NCBI RefSeq assembly: GCF_003344925.1
Contig: NZ_CP031188.1
Span: 248,001 to 312,000, forward strand
Length of the DNA stretch: 64,000 nt
Source of the DNA: Flavobacterium arcticum
Lineage (GTDB): Bacteria; Bacteroidota; Bacteroidia; Flavobacteriales; Flavobacteriaceae
Reading direction: 5' to 3'
In this document: one piece after another, positions 54,255 through 60,307 of the stretch
Layout of the letters: every line of letters starts with the position of its first letter
Numbering within the stretch: position 1 is the first letter of the stretch
The notes under the pieces: generated by a model
Seen by the model: the letters and a program-made list of their open reading frames with translations, nothing else
The model's database searches: none
Told to the model about the DNA's origin: nothing
Made by a program: the position numbers and the translations under genes

Positions 54255-55736
54255 ATGAAGACACACGCTGATAAAAAAAGTGAAACTAAACTTCAATCCG
54301 TTGCCAATACGATTTCAAAAAATCAAAGTAGCGCAAGTTCTCCTATGCACTTTGAAGACAATCGCCCTGGTGTAATCGTCCAGAAGAAACTACTTAACGT
54401 AATTAACAATCACTCTAATCAGCAACAACCCATACAAAAAAAGAATACTTTACCTAACAGCACTAATACTAAGGTTGTACAGCGGGCTATAATTAATATA
54501 GATGGTTATGAAGGTGCACCTTTAGACACAGACCAAGAAGGCATGACCGCAATAAAATCATATATTAAAAAATTGGTAGATGAACATAATACTGGAGGGT
54601 ATAGTAATTTGGTTGAAAAATTAAATCAATTAGGTGAAGATGATTCTATGAAAGTTCCTGAGCTTTTAGAATACAGAAATGCTTATATGCATCAATTGTC
54701 AAAACCTTTAAGTCAAGATGATGATGCTACCAAAATGAGTGATGCATTAGAAACACCCATTGGACAAGGAACACAGCATCAAATTCCTCAAACAATACAT
54801 CGGTTTTGGTCTGGAGGATCATTATCTGAATCTGCTATGAAAACACTAATAGACTCTGCAAAAAAAACCGAAGGAACACCGTGGAAACACAAGTTGTGGT
54901 ATTCTAAAAAATTTGAGGATAAAATTAAAAAAGCTGAACCATCATTCTTTGAAAGGTTTGGTCAAAAAGGTACAGATTACAAAAATGATCAGGCTAAAAT
55001 CAAAGCTCGAGAAGATCAACGAGCAGAGTTAAAGGCAAAAGGTTATGATATAAAAGCCATTGAAGATTTAGCAGATGGAGAACATGGTGTTACAACTAAA
55101 GAATTAGATCTATCTACCGATATCGCTGCAACATCTGCAAAAAAAGGAGGCGAAGGAGCATGGGATAATTTAAAATACTTTTCAGATATAGCACGCCTTA
55201 TGTATTTACACTCCGAAGGTGGTCACCATATGGATGTTGACATTGGTTTAGGCGATATGGACATGCACAAACAATATAGCCATAATGATCCTAATGGTGA
55301 AGTGCCTCTTATGGGTACTTTGGCTAGAGATATGACTCCAGCTGGAGGTGGGCAAGAGGTATCAGAAAAGCTAAAAAGAACAACAGAACATCAAGTCAAC
55401 CCCTATAAGCCTGAGGAAGCCAAGCAACAATACTTAACAGATGTTAAAGATTTAGCAGACAAAGCTACTACTGGATCTGCTATGTATAATGCATTAATAG
55501 CCTCTAGACCGAAAACTAACCATATTAAAGCTGCCATTGATAAAACAATGGAAACCTTAAGACCTAAAAAAGAAGATCAAAATCCCGAATTTAGTAGCGG
55601 AATGGGGGCTAGTTATGAAATGCTAACTGGAGGGAGAACCCCTGAGCATACTCAAAAACTTAATACAGGTATGAAACAATCAGTACCTCCTTACCTATTA
55701 AGGCTAGAACATTTAACTCCTGAAAGTGAAAATTAA
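54255..55736 (+). CDS. eCIS-effector-type leader fused to a TcdA/TcdB-like glycosyltransferase toxin
   Basis: 493 aa. The N terminus MKTHADKKSE...FEDNRPG-----KKL...NNHSNQQQPIQKK has the leader pattern seen on many Bacteroidota proteins linked to extracellular contractile injection systems and DUF4157 proteins. From about 180 a GT-A glycosyltransferase of the TcdA/TcdB and Och1 type begins with IPQTIHRFWSGG, followed by FSDIARLMYLHSEGG and the DVD metal motif (D327, D329). No signal peptide. It is the only rightward gene within the leftward region, so probably cargo. No immunity gene beside it on the same strand. Confidence 0.75.
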   Translation: MKTHADKKSETKLQSVANTISKNQSSASSPMHFEDNRPGVIVQKKLLNVINNHSNQQQPIQKKNTLPNSTNTKVVQRAIINIDGYEGAPLDTDQEGMTAIKSYIKKLVDEHNTGGYSNLVEKLNQLGEDDSMKVPELLEYRNAYMHQLSKPLSQDDDATKMSDALETPIGQGTQHQIPQTIHRFWSGGSLSESAMKTLIDSAKKTEGTPWKHKLWYSKKFEDKIKKAEPSFFERFGQKGTDYKNDQAKIKAREDQRAELKAKGYDIKAIEDLADGEHGVTTKELDLSTDIAATSAKKGGEGAWDNLKYFSDIARLMYLHSEGGHHMDVDIGLGDMDMHKQYSHNDPNGEVPLMGTLARDMTPAGGGQEVSEKLKRTTEHQVNPYKPEEAKQQYLTDVKDLADKATTGSAMYNALIASRPKTNHIKAAIDKTMETLRPKKEDQNPEFSSGMGASYEMLTGGRTPEHTQKLNTGMKQSVPPYLLRLEHLTPESEN

Positions 55737-55756
55737 TCAAAATAGCTCTCTTAACA

Positions 55757-55912
55757 CTATTTTTTCAATCGTGATAATTCAGCGAGTGCATAACCTACAA
55801 GTACACTAATACCTGTCCATATACCTATTAATACATCATTTAGCATATAAGCTGTTGAAATTACTATTGCAATGGCTGAAATAGCAACTACTGTTTTTAC
55901 AATTCTTAGCAT
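55757..55912 (-). CDS. Small two-span membrane protein
   Basis: 51 aa from ATG 55912; a longer frame to 55945 overlaps the upstream gene. Two hydrophobic helices (about 5-22 and 25-42) and a basic end SRLKK. Last gene of the early leftward operon. Could be a holin by shape alone. Confidence 0.55.
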   Translation of the reverse strand: MLRIVKTVVAISAIAIVISTAYMLNDVLIGIWTGISVLVGYALAELSRLKK

Positions 55913-55916
55913 AGTT

Positions 55917-56150
55917 TTAAAGTTTATAGCCTTCTGGCAGTCCATATATTTCTACAAATTCTATAAATTCGGTATGACGCACCCGTTTTACACAAACAGG
56001 TTTGTCATTGGGTAATTTTCGATTATCGGCAATTATTGTATTTATCCCTTTACGTATATCACTATCTGTTAAATCATTACGATAGAGATACATTAGCTGA
56101 CTTTTCGTTACACAATAAGGAAGTTTTTGTAAAGTTTCTTGATCGTTCAT
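55917..56150 (-). CDS. Small hypothetical early protein
   Basis: 77 aa, soluble. KLPYCVTKSQLMYLY and DSDIRKGINTI suggest a winged-helix or DNA-binding style fold, but no family is recognised. Gap of 4 bp to the next gene. Confidence 0.55.
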   Translation of the reverse strand: MNDQETLQKLPYCVTKSQLMYLYRNDLTDSDIRKGINTIIADNRKLPNDKPVCVKRVRHTEFIEFVEIYGLPEGYKL

Positions 56151-56183
56151 ATACTACTCTGATAATCGGTTATTGAATACTTT

Positions 56184-56528
56184 TTACACAATAGATTTTA
56201 ATTGCTGGTCTATTAAATTCTTATACTTTTCGGCAACGTGTTTTTCATAATCGTTGCGCCCGTCTCTATTCCAGTAACAGCATTTTAATACTACAACTGC
56301 CTCACTTACTTTGAGTCTTACTGTAAAACTATTTTGGGCGGACTCTATTTTTCTACGAAAGGTTACCCATAACCTAAAAGCAATATCAATAGTAACTAAT
56401 GCTGTATAAAACTCTTCGTTACCCCAATGATGTATGCCCAACCGTTGCAACTCTGAGTAACTGTACAATTCGCTCTGGAGTACTTGCACCTCTTCTTCTG
56501 TTACTTTTATTAATCTTACATCTTTCAT
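56184..56528 (-). CDS. Hypothetical early protein
   Basis: 114 aa, helical and strand-mixed, no span. No known motif. Overlaps the upstream gene by 4 bp, so part of the replication operon. Confidence 0.55.
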   Translation of the reverse strand: MKDVRLIKVTEEEVQVLQSELYSYSELQRLGIHHWGNEEFYTALVTIDIAFRLWVTFRRKIESAQNSFTVRLKVSEAVVVLKCCYWNRDGRNDYEKHVAEKYKNLIDQQLKSIV

Positions 56529-56761
56529 GCTCTATACTCTTCTAATAGTTCTTTAGTCTTGTTATCATAAAACTGTACTACTTGCACATCGGCAATACTT
56601 GGTTTCTCTTTAAGCCTACGCATCATACCTGTTATAATATCACTGTCTGCTTTGCTCTTATTGGTGTACTTGTCTAAACTGTACCAAGTAATATTTGGCT
56701 TTCCTGGCTTAGTAAGTGCTACCATTTTTATACGGGCGGTATCTCTGTCAAATACTGGCAT
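56525..56761 (-). CDS. Small hypothetical early protein
   Basis: 78 aa. MPVFDRDTARIKMVALTK start and a central KSKADSDIITGMMRRLKEKP helix. No family recognised. Two bp after the replication-like gene's stop. Confidence 0.55.
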   Translation of the reverse strand: MPVFDRDTARIKMVALTKPGKPNITWYSLDKYTNKSKADSDIITGMMRRLKEKPSIADVQVVQFYDNKTKELLEEYRA

Positions 56762-56763
56762 AA

Positions 56764-58461
56764 TTAAAGTTTAGTGTTAGACATCATTTTATCTATAGTT
56801 TCGGGTAGTTTACTGTAAAACTCTGTTGGTAGATTGCGCCTTACATAGTCATACAATTGTGGTAACGTAATTTTATTTCTTAAAAACCTTTTTATCTCAT
56901 TTTCAAACTTCTTAGCATGATTTATGGTTTTTAGTCTGGCTTCGGCATTGCGTTCTAGTTTTCGTTTTTTGGCGGGTTGGTTCTCCATATACTTCACATG
57001 ACGCTCCCATGCTTTACGGGTAAACTCAAAGCCAATTTCTTTTGAGGTTTTACGGGTTATATCAAAATAGTTTGAAGGGTACAGTGGTTTTATACCTGTA
57101 CGAGAAAACCACTTTCGGGCGTGTTCCAGTCGCCAGCGCAACTGTTGCACATCATCTACAATGTTGGTTTTATTAAACACTATGCCTTTATAATTCATAA
57201 ACTTGTTTTGCAACCAGCAGTTAATCGCATTTTTCCAACTGCCTGTATATGGGGTAGTATCGCGGTAGAGCTTAGCAGCATTGCAAAAACAATCTTGTAT
57301 TACCAACTGCTGAAACTCTGTTGTGGTTAGTGTACCATTGTAAGCCTCTTTGTACAATAGCCGTACATCAATAGGTACATAGTTATTAAATAATCCTTGT
57401 GCAAGTCGTTCGGCTAGTTCCTGTGGGTGCAAAATGAGGTCTCTTAATTTCTCGCTCAATGTTTTTTCTTTTTTCGAGGTTTCGGCTGGCGCGCCCTCAG
57501 GTGAATTTTTTAGCTTGCTTCCAGTGTTCTTGTAAAAATTGTTCTTGTAATGCGAAGAGGATGTGACCGCAGGGAACTCCTTATCATCAAATGACTGCGT
57601 AGCATCATTTCTATTCTTATACTGTTCTTTAAAAGTTCTAGTAGTATCATTGTTATCAGGTAAAACTTTCTCACTCCCAGAGGTAACGAGCTGATTTTCA
57701 GCAACAGTTAATTTATTGGTTTGGAGGTCGAGAACGGTTAAAATTTCGGGGTTAATTTGCACTTTTACCCCTCGTGTACTGCCACAAAAAATGAACTCAG
57801 AGAATACTCCTGCCTCTTGTAATCGTTTACGATGGTTGCGCACCGTTTTACTACATACATCAAGGCTTGTAACCTCTTTACGCTTCATTTTTGTAACCAA
57901 GTAAGCATTTATATCCATTTCCTGAATAGGTCGCGGTGTACGCACTCCTAAGCGTATATACTCGCTATTGCGTTTCATTAATTGGGAATTGTAAAGCGAT
58001 AAGAGGTTTTGAAATACTTGCTCTGTTGCATACTTCACTTTCTGAATTTTGCGCTTTGCAACAATCATCCCATGTGCTTTACAAGCATTATCTACTTCGG
58101 TATTATATTCGCGAGCAGGTAGGTTATTATATCGCTTTCTAAAAAAGCCTACATACTCCCTTTCGAGTTCTGATAATGGGTTGTTTAAAATATATTGCTT
58201 AACTGCCGAATTGTGCTTATTAATAAGATCGTTCTCGGCTTGTGTACGATAATTATAGGCTGCTATATGCACCCTGTAATTATCCATTGTTTGTGCAAAG
58301 GCTGTATCTATAATAGCTGGGTAAACTGCCATTATAATAGTAGGGTTTTGCGGTGGTGTTGCAACAAGGGTTGGCTCTTGTTTTGGAGCTTGCTCTTGGT
58401 AGCCAAAAAGGTTTGCAGCCTTTAAATGGTCTGCCATACTATTCGATTTAGTATTTCTCAT
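56764..58461 (-). CDS. Replication-initiator-like protein with winged helix
   Basis: 565 aa. A winged-helix region at about 185-245 (NAYLVTKMKRKEVTSLDVCSKTVRNHRKRLQEAGVF, given here in part) resembles primosome or plasmid initiator proteins. Central low-complexity linker (about 270-335), then a helical C-terminal half rich in Lys/Arg. Largest protein of the early operon, next to a repeat-rich intergenic region that could be the origin. A helicase-loader or initiator role is inference; no polymerase, primase or relaxase motif seen. Confidence 0.55.
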   Translation of the reverse strand: MRNTKSNSMADHLKAANLFGYQEQAPKQEPTLVATPPQNPTIIMAVYPAIIDTAFAQTMDNYRVHIAAYNYRTQAENDLINKHNSAVKQYILNNPLSELEREYVGFFRKRYNNLPAREYNTEVDNACKAHGMIVAKRKIQKVKYATEQVFQNLLSLYNSQLMKRNSEYIRLGVRTPRPIQEMDINAYLVTKMKRKEVTSLDVCSKTVRNHRKRLQEAGVFSEFIFCGSTRGVKVQINPEILTVLDLQTNKLTVAENQLVTSGSEKVLPDNNDTTRTFKEQYKNRNDATQSFDDKEFPAVTSSSHYKNNFYKNTGSKLKNSPEGAPAETSKKEKTLSEKLRDLILHPQELAERLAQGLFNNYVPIDVRLLYKEAYNGTLTTTEFQQLVIQDCFCNAAKLYRDTTPYTGSWKNAINCWLQNKFMNYKGIVFNKTNIVDDVQQLRWRLEHARKWFSRTGIKPLYPSNYFDITRKTSKEIGFEFTRKAWERHVKYMENQPAKKRKLERNAEARLKTINHAKKFENEIKRFLRNKITLPQLYDYVRRNLPTEFYSKLPETIDKMMSNTKL

Positions 58462-58817
58462 ACCGTTATAGTATTAATAGTTGCAATAACTTGCAGGTTA
58501 ACCTATCCGCCACCCCGCCAATACGGGGGTAGCATCAAGGGAGAGTTGCAATTACTTGCATCCAGTATTGTTATACATTAATTTGAATACTTATTGACGA
58601 TAAACCGTTGTTTATCTAGCAATTACTAAGAGCCGTTAATGGGTGTGAAGTTTTTGGGTTTCATATTTATTTGGTTTTTTTAGGATTATTGCAACAACCA
58701 TTGCAATGGTTTGTAAGCGTATTTTATTATATTTGTTTTACTTAAAATCTATACACCTGTTGCCGCAGGTGTATTTGGTTTTTTTAGGATGGGTGGGGAT
58801 GGTTTCCCACCCCTTTT
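58462..58817. other. Repeat-rich intergenic region, candidate replication origin
   Basis: 356 bp without ORF. Direct repeat GTTGCAATWACTTGCA at 58490-58505 and 58545-58560. RTTGCAAY palindromes also at 58688-58695 and 58700-58707. An 18-bp direct repeat ATTTGGTTTTTTTAGGAT at 58669-58686 and 58773-58790. Hairpins ACACCTG/CAGGTGT (58753-58772) and GGGTGGG/CCCACCC followed by T6 (58791-58819). Iteron-like repeats beside an initiator-like gene point to an origin or a control locus. Confidence 0.45.
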
Positions 58818-59036
58818 TTATTCAGTTTCTGCTTGTCTTTTATTTTTAAGCATCGTTTCTCTTCTTTTAGTCAATTTCATTAGCAGCGCATCCATACACT
58901 CCTCTACACTCCAGTGTTTACTTTCTTTCTCTACTTTTAATGTAGGCTTACGCACTTTATCGAGCATTTCATATAATCGCGCTTTCTCCTCCTCTGGGAG
59001 TGCTTGGATTACGTTATATGCTGTTTCTGCGTGCAT
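58818..59036 (-). CDS. Small helical early protein
   Basis: 72 aa, highly charged, with QALPEEEKARLYEML typical of small regulator or antitoxin-like helices. No DNA-binding motif proven. Confidence 0.55.
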   Translation of the reverse strand: MHAETAYNVIQALPEEEKARLYEMLDKVRKPTLKVEKESKHWSVEECMDALLMKLTKRRETMLKNKRQAETE

Positions 59037-59067
59037 TATTCAAAAGTGACTTAAACTGGCATGATTT

Positions 59068-59289
59068 TTATTCCTGTACCGTTGCAACGGTAGTTGCAAG
59101 GGGCGAACAGGAATAAGTAGGGTCAAACAATATTTTTTTGATTGTACCTTCAGAGACATTATACATATCTGCCAAAATAGGTTGCGCCTTTCGGCACGTC
59201 ATGCGTTGCTTTAAGTCATTGTACTGTTGCAATATGCTTTTATTACGTCGCAATTTTCGCTCTCGTGTAGTCTCTTTCAGCTTTGCCAT
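59068..59289 (-). CDS. Small helix-turn-helix early protein
   Basis: 73 aa, strongly basic N terminus (TTRERKLRRNK). ILADMYNVSEGTIKKIL is a good helix-turn-helix. First gene of the leftward early operon, transcribed away from the repressor. Cro-like or initiator-accessory role possible. Confidence 0.62.
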   Translation of the reverse strand: MAKLKETTRERKLRRNKSILQQYNDLKQRMTCRKAQPILADMYNVSEGTIKKILFDPTYSCSPLATTVATVQE

Positions 59290-59317
59290 AATAATTTATT
59301 GTCTATATTTATAGATA

Positions 59318-59325
59318 CAAACATA
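59318..59325 (-). promoter_or_regulatory. -7 box (TATGTTTG) of the leftward early promoter
   Basis: Exact TAnnTTTG match 29 nt upstream of the first early gene. The nearest TGTACA operator begins 8 bp further upstream, inside the promoter. Confidence 0.55.
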
Positions 59326-59333
59326 ATACAATT

Positions 59334-59380
59334 TGTACACAAAACAAACAATCTGTACATATTTTATAAAAAACTGTACA
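59334..59380. promoter_or_regulatory. Three TGTACA operator half-turn sites
   Basis: TGTACA at 59334-59339, 59354-59359 and 59375-59380, with 20-21 bp between starts (two helical turns) and similar flanks. The last site ends 2 bp before the repressor ATG. The layout matches phage switch operators that control divergent repressor and early promoters. Confidence 0.6.
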
Positions 59381-59381
59381 C

Positions 59382-59747
59382 ATGAGCAATAAAATAGGTC
59401 TGAATATCAATAACTTATGCAAACAAAATTTTTTATCAAAAAAAGAATTTGCAGACCTTTTTGGCGTTAGTCTATCTACAATTAATACATATACAGGGGG
59501 CAGAAGTAACCCACCAATAGACTTAATACAGAAGATATGTAGTCACTTTGAACTGTCAATTGATGATTTTATTAATTCAGATCTTTCACAGTCAGCAAAC
59601 AATAATAAAGAAGCATTGCAACAAAACATTGCAACAGAAACAATAAATAACAATAAAAATGCAATAATTGCTTCACAGCGCGAAACTATCGAAACCCAAA
59701 AGGAACTGATAGCAAGCCTGCGCAGCCAACTTAGTCAGGCATCATAA
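59382..59747 (+). CDS. XRE-family repressor
   Basis: 121 aa. HTH_XRE at about 10-65 (LSKKEFADLFGVSLSTINTYTGG, shown in part, then SHFELSIDDF). The C-terminal half is a coiled coil (QRETIETQKELIASLRSQL) likely used to form dimers; no LexA-like cleavage domain, so induction would not be by self-cleavage. Divergent from the early operon across three operators. Confidence 0.8.
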   Translation: MSNKIGLNINNLCKQNFLSKKEFADLFGVSLSTINTYTGGRSNPPIDLIQKICSHFELSIDDFINSDLSQSANNNKEALQQNIATETINNNKNAIIASQRETIETQKELIASLRSQLSQAS

Positions 59748-59787
59748 CATAGACGGTGTATAAACCTGAACATGAATAAGAATAAGA
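59727..59787 (+). repeat. Imperfect direct repeat, copy 1
   Basis: About 60 bp, covering the last codons of the repressor gene and the following intergenic bases (CATCATAACAT, TATAAACC, GAACATGAATAAGAATA). Repeated at 60234-60291. Confidence 0.65.
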
Positions 59788-59802
59788 ATAAGAATAAGAA
59801 TA
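59774..59802 (+). repeat. GAATAA hexanucleotide tandem repeat
   Basis: Four to five copies of GAATAA in a row directly after direct repeat copy 1; copy 2 has only the start of it. Confidence 0.7.
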
Positions 59803-59867
59803 CCAGTACAACACCCCACCCCAACTATTGTTGCAACTGAAGAACTAAAAAATACTAAATAATTATA

Positions 59868-60203
59868 ATGCATTGGAAAACAAAGCAAAAACTACGTAGA
59901 GCAACTAAACTATATATCGTAGAACCTGAACATGACAAAACAAATGAAATAAAAATACAACTATCTAAAATAGAATATTGTTGTATTTATTTAAATGAAC
60001 CATTTTCACAAAAAATAGAATATAAGGATTTAAGAGCTCGAGGATTTAATTATGACCCCTCACGAGATACTCATATTGTTCATTACTCTTCAAAAGAGGT
60101 TATAAGAGTATTAAGAAACTCTATAAATTTCAGTGACAATAACAATGATACTATAGAAAAATTGATTGAATTAATTCAGTCATTAGAAAACAAACATATC
60201 TAA
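59868..60203 (+). CDS. Hypothetical protein between direct repeats
   Basis: 111 aa, basic N terminus (MHWKTKQKLRRATK), mixed secondary structure, ending in a helix. No family recognised. The gene is flanked by the 59727 and 60234 repeats, which suggests it was inserted or duplicated as a unit behind the repressor. Confidence 0.55.
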   Translation: MHWKTKQKLRRATKLYIVEPEHDKTNEIKIQLSKIEYCCIYLNEPFSQKIEYKDLRARGFNYDPSRDTHIVHYSSKEVIRVLRNSINFSDNNNDTIEKLIELIQSLENKHI

Positions 60204-60233
60204 TCAAAAATGTTAATGACCAACATATTAAGA

Positions 60234-60291
60234 CAACTGAGTCAAACATCATAACATGGAAGATTTATAAACCGGAACATGAATAAGAATA
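60234..60291 (+). repeat. Imperfect direct repeat, copy 2
   Basis: Matches copy 1 (59727-59787), including a relic of the repressor 3' end (CAACTGAGTC then CATCATAACAT). Lies just before the hsdM gene. Confidence 0.65.
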
Positions 60292-60307
60292 CTCATAGAT
60301 ATACATA

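Larger units (their letters stand above)
38738..59837. repeat. Dispersed RTTGCAAY palindromes (about 30 copies)
   Basis: Copies counted by eye start at 38738, 38912, 39680, 39865, 39895, 42629, 43569, 46907, 46970, 47590, 51216, 51499, 51916, 52801, 53487, 53794, 53915, 53959, 55866, 56444, 58358, 58490, 58545, 58688, 58700, 59091, 59226, 59625, 59638 and 59830. In the rest of the window I found only 7155, 37404 and 62420. They lie in both coding and non-coding DNA and in both gene directions. Confidence 0.65.
38163..60300. mobile_element. Putative integrated tailless membrane-containing provirus
   Basis: Left border set at the tRNA-fMet 3' end, with an inward tyrosine recombinase. Content: a compact minus-strand block of virion- and lysis-like genes, a leftward early operon, a divergent repressor, a cargo toxin, and a sharp rise in RTTGCAAY palindromes from 38.7 to 59.84 kb. 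No terminase, portal, tail or conjugation genes recognised. The right border is not identified: no copy of the tRNA 3' end occurs again by 64000, so it may lie beyond the restriction-modification genes. Confidence 0.6.

Noticed and set aside
54255..55736. Immunity gene for the toxin at 55757
   Set aside because: The small gene is on the opposite strand, belongs to the early operon by spacing, and is only 51 aa with two spans; no evidence links it to the toxin.
59774..59802. GAATAA tandem repeat as a CRISPR-like or regulatory array
   Set aside because: Six-base units without spacers; simple slippage repeat. No CRISPR array was seen anywhere in the window.
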